DNA from: Solobacterium moorei
Lineage (GTDB): Bacteria > Bacillota_I > Bacilli_A > Erysipelotrichales > Erysipelotrichaceae
DNA: 64,000 bases
Assembly: GCF_036323475.1 (NCBI RefSeq)
Contig: NZ_AP028934.1
Span: 930,001-994,000, forward strand
Reading direction: 5' to 3'
Shown: positions 16,771 through 25,459 of the stretch, piece after piece
Layout of the letters: every line of letters begins with the position of its first letter
Numbering within the stretch: the stretch's first letter is position 1
Position numbers and translations under genes: made by a program
Notes under the pieces: generated by a model
The model's database searches: none
Seen by the model: only the letters and a program-made list of their open reading frames with translations
Told to the model about the DNA's origin: nothing

Positions 16771-18099
16771 TTATTTTTTGTATGAACCACGCTTCTTTCC
16801 AATCCTTTTGTTGGATTGAAGGTGATCCGTAATTGTGTAATATAGTTTTCTGTTTAACGCGTAGAGCACTCTAGCACGGAATCTTGGAAAGTTTGAAAGA
16901 CCATTAGAAACATTGATCAGTACACGTAATCTACTATTCATATATTCTGATAGTGCATTCGATTGTTTTCTGTCATCATACGGTCTTCTAAACGAGTTGA
17001 GATACTCCTCTTTCCAGTTTGTGATAGATGTCAAAAAGTCTTCGTACGCAGGTATGTCGGCAGAAATAAACGCATCTAGTATGGAGGTAATTTCGATTGT
17101 ACAAGATGGGTAAATAGCAGTTCTATTAAAGTTGCGAAATAATTCTTTTAAGTGGTAGGCAAGCGTTAAGACTGGATCAATCTCCAATAACTGATCATAT
17201 AGATTTCGATAATTCAATTTTTGCCTAAAGAAACTGTTATATTTCGGCTCGTTATCTAAGTTGTAGTCGGTTTCCAGTAATTTATGCCATGTTTTAAGAA
17301 GATAATAAGCTCTACTTCCTTTTTCATAATGATTCATGATATCGATACGTAGACGTGAGAATCCAGATGTAAGATGCTCGATGACATGGAAAGGATCTAC
17401 AGCGACGATGGCGTTGGGCAGATATTTCTTTACAACATCTTTGTATGGCTGCCACATATCCATGGTCACAATCTTCACTCTTTGTCTCTCACTTAATGGG
17501 ATATTTTCAAAGTAAGTGCTGAGTTCCTTTTTTGAACGAGACTGTATGACTTCGTTTAGAACACGAGCTTTATTATCGACCATGACACATAAGTAAGAAC
17601 TGTTTTTTAACGCCATGTCAGAATATAGTTCATCAATTCCTAGATACTCGGGTAAGAACTGCCTTGGAATTCTCAAGTAACTATCGGCATAGAGTTCTAC
17701 CGTAGGAATAGATACATGTGCTCTTAGTGCAATTGTCTTTAAGTTAATGGAGATATCACCTAGATCTTTCATGATTTGATCGACCATAGAGAAGGTGGAG
17801 TGCATACCATCAGGGGTAAAGATATTGTCTTCACTAAAAGTACGATGACAGTCATGACACTTATATCGTCTACGTTTCCAGTTGACAATCGTTTTTAGAC
17901 CAGCGATGTCTTGCGTTTTGAATGTATATGTTAGAAGTCCTTTACTAGATGTATCAGCACCACAGTAAGGACAAATGGGATGTTTATTTATCAGTAGAAG
18001 ATAAATATTCAAGGTATCATGATTGCGATATGTAGATAGACTTTGAACTTGATCTTGGGACAAGTTCAAAGCAGATGTGATAATATAATCAATAGCCAT
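16771..18099 (-). CDS. ISL3-family transposase
   Basis: A 442-residue transposase with the family's N-terminal zinc-binding region (CPYCG near 40, and CHDCHRTF near 80) and DDE core. Core motifs are LGIDELYSD (first Asp, near 155), KIVTMDMWQPYKDVVKKYLP (second Asp, near 215) and VDPFHVIEHLT. The last Glu should lie in the C-terminal part near RRPYDDRKQSNALSEYMN. The frame is intact and the length is typical. It is read against nrdD; a bidirectional hairpin lies between them. Confidence 0.93.
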   Translation of the reverse strand: MAIDYIITSALNLSQDQVQSLSTYRNHDTLNIYLLLINKHPICPYCGADTSSKGLLTYTFKTQDIAGLKTIVNWKRRRYKCHDCHRTFSEDNIFTPDGMHSTFSMVDQIMKDLGDISINLKTIALRAHVSIPTVELYADSYLRIPRQFLPEYLGIDELYSDMALKNSSYLCVMVDNKARVLNEVIQSRSKKELSTYFENIPLSERQRVKIVTMDMWQPYKDVVKKYLPNAIVAVDPFHVIEHLTSGFSRLRIDIMNHYEKGSRAYYLLKTWHKLLETDYNLDNEPKYNSFFRQKLNYRNLYDQLLEIDPVLTLAYHLKELFRNFNRTAIYPSCTIEITSILDAFISADIPAYEDFLTSITNWKEEYLNSFRRPYDDRKQSNALSEYMNSRLRVLINVSNGLSNFPRFRARVLYALNRKLYYTITDHLQSNKRIGKKRGSYKK

Positions 18100-18172
18100 T
18101 TATGGCCTCCTCTCAAGACATTTTCTTTCATAGCAAAAAGATAATAACATGAGAGGTTTTTTTATTTTTGAA

Positions 18173-18246
18173 GGTACCCCAAGTTTTCTGAAGAAGTATC
18201 AAAAAGGCACCCCAAGTCTTCTCATTGCGGTACCCCAACCCCAAGT
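18173..18246. repeat. Subterminal repeats at the right end of the ISL3-type element
   Basis: GGTACCCCAAGT (18173-18184), GGCACCCCAAGT (18206-18217) and GGTACCCCAA-CCCCAAGT (18229-18246) recur at the right end. The inverted form ACTTGGGG is at 16638-16645 on the left. These are candidate transposase-binding sites. Confidence 0.65.
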
Positions 18247-18260
18247 AATTTTAGAGCGCC

Positions 18261-18268
18261 CCTATAAG
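18261..18268. repeat. Right 8-bp target duplication of the ISL3-type element
   Basis: CCTATAAG, the second copy of the sequence at 16616-16623. Confidence 0.8.
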
Positions 18269-18276
18269 AAATGAAG

Positions 18277-18303
18277 GGATATGCATTGCATATCCTTTTT
18301 TGT
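18277..18303 (+). terminator. Probable original nrdD terminator, displaced by the IS
   Basis: GGATATGCA (18277-18285) pairs with TGCATATCC (18287-18295), followed by six T. Before the insertion it would have stood about 10 bases after the nrdD stop, which implies that no nrdG was cotranscribed. Confidence 0.75.
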
Positions 18304-18607
18304 GCGATGTACACACCATAAATCGAATGTAAATTACAACGAGAATATAGTTGATATTATTAATAGTTTCTTAAATTGTTAATGTAAACATATAGGGTTA
18401 TCATAATGGAAAGATGTAAATGGCTATATTGTATGCTTAGATTTAAAGAGTAGAAAACTCTATGAAAAGTATCAGTATAGCCATATATATTGGAAACTCA
18501 AAGGGATATAGATTTATACAACAAGTTACAACATAAAAGTGGATAGAATCTATTCGTTGGTTGTCGTAATACCCTTTGGGAGAATGACGATTATGGGAGA
18601 TGGCAAA
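18304..18607 (+). other. Leader of the adhesin gene with nested hairpin
   Basis: No gene is seen. TGGCTATA (18421-18428) pairs with TATAGCCA (18476-18483), enclosing a smaller stem AGAGT/ACTCT (18448-18461). A weak promoter candidate is TTGTTA (18376) with TATCAT (18399), 17 bases apart. The leader of roughly 190 bases may be regulatory, but it matches no riboswitch that I know. Confidence 0.4.
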
Positions 18608-20530
18608 ATGGAGAGAAAGAAGTTTTTTCGGTATGTATTATCAGTTGTAATGATGTTTACTTTGTTATTTCAAGGTATGATGTGGCGTGTTTCTGCGGCT
18701 GGTCCTGCTAGACAAGTTCCATCTACAGTCACTTCATTTGAGATACAGAATAGTTCTGGCCAAACTGTTAATAGTGTATGGTATACAGAACGCTTCCTAA
18801 TGAAGTTGGATTGGGATGCTAGTGGAACACAATTACAGGCTGGTGATTACTTTGATATTGATTTACCGCAAACAATGAAATTTCCATCAGATACAACAAC
18901 GTACGATTTCAATGTTATGAGTGATGATGGAACAGCAGTAATCGCAACAGCACATATTACACCTGGGCCAGGTGATGTAGGTGGTAAAGTTCGTCTAACA
19001 TTTACGAACTGGGTTACAGGTAGAACAGATGTTAGAGGAAATGTAAAAATTGCCTCGAAGTTTTTGTATACATCATTATTGGTTAATCAGAATAATACAT
19101 TTTCAGTTTCTGTAAATGGTCAAGTCGTAAATAAAATTATTAGATTAGATGGTCCAACACCTTTAGATAATGACGAGGTTCTTAAGAAGAGTGGTGAGGG
19201 AGTACTGGGTACTACAGATCAAGCTTTATGGAAAGTACGTATCAATTATAAGAAAGCAACTTTGACAAATGTTGTGATTACGGACCATTTAACAGGTGGT
19301 AATGGTAGCGAGACATATATTCCTAGTAGCTTTGAATTATACAGTGTAGATTACTCTACGCTTGGAGAAGTAAGTAATTCTGTTGCGGTAAGCTTGGCTG
19401 GCAAGATTTCATTTGGTGCAGATAATAGAAGTTTTACAATCAACCTTGGTACAATCAATGCTACGCAATATCGTCTAATCTATAAGACAACATATACACC
19501 AGATACTAGATTAACAAACCATGTTGATCTCACATCGACCGAGCAAAATGGTGGAGATAGTGGGTATTATCAAACACTTAGTTCAAGTGGTACAGCAACA
19601 GGAAATTTGGCTAATAAAATCAAGCTCATTAGAGTGGATGCCGAAGATAACGCGACTCGTTTAGCGAATGCGGTATTTACAGTTACTAAACCGGATGGTA
19701 CTACATTTGAACTGACTACGGGTGCGGATGGTACAGTTACTTCAGCTGCACTCCCTGTTGGAACATATAAAGTGAAAGAAAGAGTGGCCCCTCAAGGATA
19801 TGAATTGAATGAGGATGAATATACATTACAGGTAACTGCTACAGATGGTGCAGTACAGACCATAAAAGATAATCCTATCAAGATCGATGTTGCAACAAAG
19901 AAGAAATGGATAGGACCAGAAGGCACTTCGGTAACGATTCATCTATATGCCGATAATGTAGATACGGGGAAAACAGTTGTATTAAATGCAGCGAATAACT
20001 GGTCGGATACATTTGCTGACTTAAGAAAATATCAACCAGGAACAACTACTGAAATTAACTACACAGTTCTAGAAGATGCTGTTTTAAATTACGATTCTGT
20101 CGTGACTGGTAGTATGGTAACTGGTTATACAATCACAAATACAAATACTGAAATAAGATCGGTTGATGTAGAGAAAAAGTGGGTTGGTCAACCGGCAACA
20201 TCTATTACAGTTAAACTTTTTGCTGATGGTTCTATCAAAGATACAATCACAATCACATCCGCTGATAACTGGAGACATACATTTGTAAATCTACCAAAAT
20301 ATGATGCAAACGATGGCCACGAAATCATCGATACAATTGATGAAGATAGAATTGCTGGATATACGACAAGTATAACTGGCGATGCACAAATAGGCTTCAC
20401 AATTACAAACTTTAAGGAGACACCAAAGACAGCGGATTACTTTAATCCAATGGTGTATACAACTCTTATGGTAGTTTCTCTTTCAATCATGATGATGGTA
20501 GTGGTTAAAAAGAAAACAGCTACGAGATAA
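18608..20530 (+). CDS. Cell-wall-anchored adhesin with SpaA/Cna-B repeats
   Basis: A 640-residue surface protein from the ATG at 18608 (GGGAGA 7 bases upstream; an upstream in-frame ATG at 18593 lacks such a site). A signal peptide ends near VSAAG (about residue 31). The ~300-residue N-terminal region resembles two Ig-like collagen-binding-type adhesin domains. A SpaA-type domain follows (ANAVFTVTKPDGTTFEL, LPVGTYKVKERVAPQGYEL, about 355-430). Two Cna-B domains come next (VATKKKWIGPEGTSVTIHLY and VEKKWVGQPATSITVKLF). The C-terminus has a sorting-like signal TPKTAD, a hydrophobic stretch and KKKTATR. The motif departs from LPxTG. No sortase gene is near. Confidence 0.85.
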   Translation: MERKKFFRYVLSVVMMFTLLFQGMMWRVSAAGPARQVPSTVTSFEIQNSSGQTVNSVWYTERFLMKLDWDASGTQLQAGDYFDIDLPQTMKFPSDTTTYDFNVMSDDGTAVIATAHITPGPGDVGGKVRLTFTNWVTGRTDVRGNVKIASKFLYTSLLVNQNNTFSVSVNGQVVNKIIRLDGPTPLDNDEVLKKSGEGVLGTTDQALWKVRINYKKATLTNVVITDHLTGGNGSETYIPSSFELYSVDYSTLGEVSNSVAVSLAGKISFGADNRSFTINLGTINATQYRLIYKTTYTPDTRLTNHVDLTSTEQNGGDSGYYQTLSSSGTATGNLANKIKLIRVDAEDNATRLANAVFTVTKPDGTTFELTTGADGTVTSAALPVGTYKVKERVAPQGYELNEDEYTLQVTATDGAVQTIKDNPIKIDVATKKKWIGPEGTSVTIHLYADNVDTGKTVVLNAANNWSDTFADLRKYQPGTTTEINYTVLEDAVLNYDSVVTGSMVTGYTITNTNTEIRSVDVEKKWVGQPATSITVKLFADGSIKDTITITSADNWRHTFVNLPKYDANDGHEIIDTIDEDRIAGYTTSITGDAQIGFTITNFKETPKTADYFNPMVYTTLMVVSLSIMMMVVVKKKTATR

Positions 20531-20689
20531 GGAAAAATTGAAAACTAAAAAACGCTATTAAATACGTACGATATAAGTTGATAAACACAATTATATAAAG
20601 TACTTGAAAGAAAATTTTAGCAAATGAAAATTATTTTGTTTGACAGATAACAATATATGCATTAAAGTAGTTCACATACAAAAGCAATG

Positions 20690-20950
20690 AAGAGAAAAGT
20701 AGTTACTTTAACACTTTTTAGAGAGTTCGGGTAGGTGAAAGCGAACAAGTTAATAAGTAATGAAAATGGTCTTGGAGCTGTCGTGTCGATAAGTAGGCAT
20801 GACCGGGTATTCCCGTTATAGGATTAGAGTATGTTGGTACTCGATGAGGTTGTTTCAGTGATGAAACAATAAAACAAGGTGGTAACACGTGATGATATAT
20901 CCCGTCCTTGCAGTATACGAATGTATATTGTGATGACGGGATTTTTTGTA
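20690..20950 (+). ncRNA. T-box leader controlling the peptide transporter operon
   Basis: The region has the T-box order. AGAGAG (20720-20725) opens into the apical stem GTTCG/CGAAC around GGTAGGTGAAAG. A Stem II-like hairpin is GTCGTG/CATGAC (20780-20803) with AAGTAGG in its loop, followed by CGGG-TATT-CCCG. The T-box itself is AAGGTGGTAACACG (20877-20890), then a terminator. In known T-boxes the base after UGG pairs with the tRNA discriminator base; here UGGU would match a tRNA with A73. I could not assign the specifier codon with confidence. Confidence 0.88.
20899..20948 (+). terminator. T-box terminator
   Basis: ATCCCGTC (20899-20906) pairs with GACGGGAT (20935-20942), followed by TTTTTT. 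The 5' arm would also pair with T-box bases in the antiterminator when uncharged tRNA binds. Confidence 0.85.
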
Positions 20951-20992
20951 TAGTACTTTACGCCAACACGATAAAGGTACAGGGAGGAAAAG

Positions 20993-22600
20993 ATGAGTAA
21001 ATTTATTAAAAAGTTTGCAGTAATTGCAACAACAATTTTCTTGCTTGCAGGATGCAGTGCAGGAAAGTCCGGCTCTACAGATGAAACAACAACTGAGAAG
21101 AAAGTATTACGCTTCGGACAAGCAAATGCAGGAACAGGCTTAGATATGCAGATTAGTACATCTTCCGGTGCAGCTTCGATTGCAGATGAAGTAACTGAAT
21201 CGCTCTTACGTTTCGATGACAACAATGAAGAAGAACCAGTATTGATTGAAGATTTCCCAAAGGTTTCTGAAGATGGAAAAGTATATTCCTTTACATTGAA
21301 GAAGGGTGTTTACTTCACGGATGGTACAGAACTACATTCATCAGATGTTAAGTATACATTTGAACGTATGTTTACACCTGCTACAGGAGCTAAGTCAACA
21401 ACATACTTCTCAATGATTGCAGGTGCGAAAGACATGCTTGCAGGAAATGCTACAGAGCTTTCTGGATTTGAAATCGTTGATGATTATCACTTCAACATCA
21501 CACTAGATTATGCATTTGCTCCATTTGTTAAGAACCTAGGAACTTCATATGCAAATATTTTCCCAGAGAAAGCAACAAAGGAAGCGGGTGCTGCTTGGGG
21601 TACAGGTACAAACCTCATTGGTACAGGTCCTTACAAGATTCAATCAAACGATGACACAACAGAAGTAGTACTCGTTAAGAATGAAAAGTATCACGGTGGT
21701 GATGTGAATCTTGATGAACTACATTTCCTTTACTATGATGATGCACAGACAAAGTTAATCGCTTATGAAAATGGTGATATTGATTTAGCAGATTTACCTG
21801 CAAGTTTATTAGAACAATATCAATCTTCTCATAGTGATGAAATTCATACATATCATCCATTAGGAACATCATTCATCTCACTAAATCTTAAGAGTGAATA
21901 TATCTCTGATGTAAATGTACGTAAGGCAATCTCACTCGCTATCAACCGTGAAGAATTAGTTAAGACAATTCTTGCGGGTGCAGGTATTCCTGCAACATCA
22001 TTCTTGAACAACCAGATCCCTGGTCATGATGATTCAAGAAAGGTATTAGAATACAATCCTGAAGTTGCTAAGAAGTTATTAGCTGAAGCAGGTTACAGCA
22101 ATGGAATCTCACTGACAGCTGAAATTCGTGAAGCGGATAAGACAGTATTTGATGCATTACAAGGTTATTTAGCTGAAGTTGGTATCCAGTTAACATTGAA
22201 TATTGTTGATAACGCTACATGGAACTCTGATCGTGCTGCAGGTAACGTCGCATTAACTGGTATGACTTGGAATGCGTTATATCCAGATGGTGACTTCCAA
22301 ATGTACAACTACTTCTACTCAAAGAACTCTGTAAATCGTGGTGTGTTCTATGATAACCCAGCGTATGATGCAGCGTTAGATAAGGCTAGAGCTTCTACTG
22401 ACGAAAAAGAACGTGCAGAATTATACAAAGAAGCAGATAAGATTCTTACATTTGACGACTATGCATGCATACCTCTATACTATCCACAGAGCCAATTCAT
22501 TGCGAAGTCATATGTTAAGAACTTTACAGTAGGTAACTTAATCTACCACTTCTGGAATGCAGATATTGATGCACAAGCAGCAGCAAAAGAACAAAAGTAA
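20993..22600 (+). CDS. Peptide ABC transporter, substrate-binding lipoprotein
   Basis: A 535-residue extracellular solute-binding protein of the OppA/DppA family (SBP_bac_5). It has a lipoprotein signal with lipobox LAGC near residue 20 and a Thr-rich linker. The family signature is in the segment LKKGVYFTDGTELHSSDVKYTF near 105-126. It is the first gene after the T-box leader and should deliver oligopeptides or dipeptides to the permeases encoded downstream. AGGGAGGAAAAG precedes the ATG. Control by uncharged tRNA suggests that the operon serves to gather a scarce amino acid in peptide form. Confidence 0.92.
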   Translation: MSKFIKKFAVIATTIFLLAGCSAGKSGSTDETTTEKKVLRFGQANAGTGLDMQISTSSGAASIADEVTESLLRFDDNNEEEPVLIEDFPKVSEDGKVYSFTLKKGVYFTDGTELHSSDVKYTFERMFTPATGAKSTTYFSMIAGAKDMLAGNATELSGFEIVDDYHFNITLDYAFAPFVKNLGTSYANIFPEKATKEAGAAWGTGTNLIGTGPYKIQSNDDTTEVVLVKNEKYHGGDVNLDELHFLYYDDAQTKLIAYENGDIDLADLPASLLEQYQSSHSDEIHTYHPLGTSFISLNLKSEYISDVNVRKAISLAINREELVKTILAGAGIPATSFLNNQIPGHDDSRKVLEYNPEVAKKLLAEAGYSNGISLTAEIREADKTVFDALQGYLAEVGIQLTLNIVDNATWNSDRAAGNVALTGMTWNALYPDGDFQMYNYFYSKNSVNRGVFYDNPAYDAALDKARASTDEKERAELYKEADKILTFDDYACIPLYYPQSQFIAKSYVKNFTVGNLIYHFWNADIDAQAAAKEQK

Positions 22601-22615
22601 AAAACATTAGGATAG

Positions 22616-22656
22616 CAGTCTGTGTGTGATGATTCCATACACACAGACTGTATTTC
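22616..22656 (+). terminator. 12-pair hairpin between binding protein and permease genes
   Basis: CAGTCTGTGTGT (22616-22627) and ACACACAGACTG (22639-22650) pair perfectly. The following T-run is weak (TATTTCTG). Such hairpins often protect the upstream message, letting the binding protein exceed the other subunits. Confidence 0.6.
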
Positions 22657-22680
22657 TGTTATTGATGAAAGGATATAGGC

Positions 22681-23613
22681 ATGGGTAAATATATTTTAAA
22701 AAGAGCACTGTTGGCAATCATGATTATCTTTGCGATTTCCTTACTTACATTTATCGTTTTAAATGTAATTCCAGGAGACGTCGTAGCCGCAATGCTTGGT
22801 GAATTTGCAAGTAAAGACGCAATTGAAACTGCTAGACACCAACTAGGTCTTGATGTGCCTTTGCCACTCCAATATTTGCGTTGGCTTCAGGGCTTGGTTA
22901 CAGGAAATCTAGGTACAAGCTACTTCCAACGTAAAGCAGTATTAACTTTAATCTTACAAGCATTTAAATATACATTTGTGATGGCGATTGCGGCATACAT
23001 TATCGCAATCGTAATCGGATTATTATTTGGTGTATTAGCAGCGGTATACCACAATCGTATTATTGATCGTATTTTGATGTCGCTTTCTGTCTTTGGTATC
23101 TCGGCGCCATCATTTTGGATTGCGATTATCTTACAGATTTTTGTGGGTTTGAAACTTGGTTGGTTTCCAGTATCAGGTGTGAAATCTACAATATGGTGGG
23201 TGTTACCGTCATTTTCGCTAGGCATTCGATCTGCCGCATCGATTACGCGCGTTACACGTACGTCGATGTTAGAAGTGATGAAACAGGATTATATCCGCAC
23301 AGCATTTGCGAAGGGTATTAGTTATCCAAGAATCATCTTCTTCCATGCATTCCGTAATGCACTAATTCCAATTATGACGATTCTTGGAAATGACTTTGGT
23401 GTGCTACTAACAGGATCGATGATTACCGAGAATGTATTTAATGTTCCAGGTATTGGTAAGTTATTGATTGATGCAATCAATCGTCGTGATATTCCACTTG
23501 TACAAGGTGGAGTTATCTATGTGGCAGCGATATGTGTACTCGTATATTTTGCGGTAGATATATTATATGCAGTTGTTAATCCAAACATACGTTTAACACA
23601 GGAGGTGAACTAA
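22681..23613 (+). CDS. Peptide ABC transporter permease (DppB/OppB type)
   Basis: A 310-residue inner-membrane permease with about six membrane segments and the family N-terminus (MGKYILKRALLAIMIIFAIS). The ABC-coupling EAA loop is near EVMKQDYIRTAFAKGISYPR at about 198-217. It ends in the sequence TAATG, whose A is shared with the start of the next permease gene, a sign of translational coupling. It pairs with the DppC-type subunit to form the channel for peptides delivered by the lipoprotein. Confidence 0.93.
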   Translation: MGKYILKRALLAIMIIFAISLLTFIVLNVIPGDVVAAMLGEFASKDAIETARHQLGLDVPLPLQYLRWLQGLVTGNLGTSYFQRKAVLTLILQAFKYTFVMAIAAYIIAIVIGLLFGVLAAVYHNRIIDRILMSLSVFGISAPSFWIAIILQIFVGLKLGWFPVSGVKSTIWWVLPSFSLGIRSAASITRVTRTSMLEVMKQDYIRTAFAKGISYPRIIFFHAFRNALIPIMTILGNDFGVLLTGSMITENVFNVPGIGKLLIDAINRRDIPLVQGGVIYVAAICVLVYFAVDILYAVVNPNIRLTQEVN

Positions 23614-24476
23614 TGAAGAAAAACAATTTCTATAGTGAATCCTTCCAACGTTTTTGTAAAAATAAAGTCGCTGTTGTATCAGCGCTCATTCTAATCAGTT
23701 TGATTATTATTTGTTTTATCGCTCCACTTATTACTAGTTATGACCCTGAAAAGCAAGCATTGTCAGAGCGTTTACTATCACCTAGTCTAAAGCACTGGTG
23801 GGGTACAGACCAGTATGGTAGAGATATCTTTACACGTTGTGTGTATGGGTGTCGTGTATCACTATCGGTAGGTATTATTTCGCAATTAATTGCGACAATT
23901 ATCGGATACTTTATGGGTGTTACAGCAGGCTATGTCGGTGGTAAAATAGATGACGCAATTTCATTTGTAATGCAGGTATTTTCTTCATTTCCATTTTTGT
24001 TATTTGCGATGGCACTAATGTATGCGTTAGGACCAGGTATTACGAATCTATATATCTCACTGGGTTTATTAAGTTGGGCAAGTACAGCCAAATTAATTCG
24101 CGGTCAAGTAATGCAGCTAAAGGGCCAAGAATACATTCAAGCATGTAAGGTAGATGGTGGTTCTACATTACGTATTATCCTAAAGCATTTATTCCCAAAC
24201 TGTATTCCAATGTTAATTGTTTCGATTACGTTAGGTATCCCTAGTGCAATCTTATCGGAAGCTAGTTTAAGTTATTTGGGTTTAGGTGTACCTTCACCAA
24301 AGCCAAGCTGGGGATCAATGATTGCCGAATCACAGGATTTTATTCGTAGTAATACGTATTACAGTTTATTTCCAGGTCTATGTATTATCGTTACAGTAAT
24401 TGCCTTTAACATGATGGGTGATGGACTACGTGATGCTCTAGATCCTAAACTACGTATTTCAAGAGGTGAACTATGA
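23613..24476 (+). CDS. Peptide ABC transporter permease (DppC/OppC type)
   Basis: A 287-residue permease with an N-terminal OppC-type segment (SESFQRFCKNKVAVVSALIL) and six predicted membrane helices. The motif HWWGTDQYGRDIFTRCVYG near 65-83 is typical of the DppC family. The EAA loop is at QEYIQACKVDGGSTLRIILK near 170-189. It overlaps both neighbours by 1 and 4 bases, so the transporter genes are translated as a coupled set. Confidence 0.93.
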   Translation: MKKNNFYSESFQRFCKNKVAVVSALILISLIIICFIAPLITSYDPEKQALSERLLSPSLKHWWGTDQYGRDIFTRCVYGCRVSLSVGIISQLIATIIGYFMGVTAGYVGGKIDDAISFVMQVFSSFPFLLFAMALMYALGPGITNLYISLGLLSWASTAKLIRGQVMQLKGQEYIQACKVDGGSTLRIILKHLFPNCIPMLIVSITLGIPSAILSEASLSYLGLGVPSPKPSWGSMIAESQDFIRSNTYYSLFPGLCIIVTVIAFNMMGDGLRDALDPKLRISRGEL

Positions 24477-25459
24477 GCCAAAATACAGTATTAGAGATTA
24501 AAGACTTAGAAGTAGAACTCTTGTCAGAAAAGGGTCCACTTCCAGTAATCGACAAAGTAAATCTCTCGATTAAAGAGGGTGAAATTGTAGGTATCGTAGG
24601 TGAAAGTGGTTGTGGTAAGTCTATGCTGGCATCTGCGATTATGAATCTTTTGAATTCACCCGCAAAAATCGCAGATGGTACGATATTCTATGCAGGTCAA
24701 GATATGACAACACTCAGTCTACGTGAATTTCAAAGAATACGTGGTAAAGATATTTCTATGATTTTCCAAGAACCAATGACTTCATTAAATCCATTAATGA
24801 AAGTTGGTAAGCAAATTGAAGAAGCTATCAAAGCGCATGAGAAGGTTTCAAATACTGAACTTAAAGAACGTGCCATCGCTGCGATTCGTGATGTAGGGAT
24901 TCCCCAACCGGAAAAGGTTTATCATGATATTCCATCCCGATTATCTGGTGGTATGAGACAACGTATTATGATTGCGATGGCACTTGTGTGTCATCCAAAG
25001 CTACTTATCTGTGATGAGCCTACTACGGCTTTGGACGTAACGATTCAAGCACAGATTCTTCGCTTAATAAAGAAGTTGCGTGATGAAACAAATACTGCAG
25101 TTATTTTTATCTCCCATGATATGGGGGTTATCTATCAGATGGTGGATCGTGTTGTTGTCATGTATGCAGGTCAATTTGTGGAAAGCGCTCCATGTAAGAA
25201 GTTGTTTGAAAAACCATTACACCCTTACACGATTGGATTACAGAATGCAATTCCACAAATTAATAAACAACAATCTTCTCTACAAGATATCCCGGGTTCA
25301 GTACCGATGCTGGATAACTTGCCAGAAGGATGTTTGTTCGCACCTAGATGTCCATTTGCGAAGGGCGAATGTTTTACAAAGAAAGTTAACCTCAAGTACT
25401 ATGATGATCATTCTGTTCGTTGCTTGTTGGTAGATGAAGGAGGATGGCACAATGAGTGA
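24473..25459 (+). CDS. Peptide ABC transporter ATP-binding protein (DppD/OppD type)
   Basis: A 328-residue ATPase that powers peptide import with its DppF-type partner. Walker A GESGCGKS is near residue 43, the signature LSGGMRQR near 157, and Walker B LLICDEPTTALD near 178. The C-terminal oligopeptide-transporter extension (about 230-320) has the Cys pattern CLFAPRCPF...C...C that binds an iron-sulfur cluster in related proteins. It overlaps the permease gene by 4 bases and the next ATPase gene by 8. Confidence 0.93.
   Translation: MSQNTVLEIKDLEVELLSEKGPLPVIDKVNLSIKEGEIVGIVGESGCGKSMLASAIMNLLNSPAKIADGTIFYAGQDMTTLSLREFQRIRGKDISMIFQEPMTSLNPLMKVGKQIEEAIKAHEKVSNTELKERAIAAIRDVGIPQPEKVYHDIPSRLSGGMRQRIMIAMALVCHPKLLICDEPTTALDVTIQAQILRLIKKLRDETNTAVIFISHDMGVIYQMVDRVVVMYAGQFVESAPCKKLFEKPLHPYTIGLQNAIPQINKQQSSLQDIPGSVPMLDNLPEGCLFAPRCPFAKGECFTKKVNLKYYDDHSVRCLLVDEGGWHNE

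Larger units (their letters stand above)
16624..18260 (-). mobile_element. Complete ISL3-family insertion sequence
   Basis: The element is 1637 bases with one intact transposase gene on the minus strand. Its limits are set by the 8-base direct repeat CCTATAAG on both sides, the duplication size typical of ISL3. Both ends contain TAAAATnACTTGGGG at the same distance (7 bases) from the tip, although the outermost bases differ. A second TAAAATTACATGGGG lies further in on the left, and three ACCCCAA repeats lie near the right end. Confidence 0.88.

Noticed and set aside
18304-18607. Possible c-di-GMP or other known riboswitch before the adhesin gene
   Set aside because: The conserved core sequences of those classes are not present; only a simple nested hairpin is seen.
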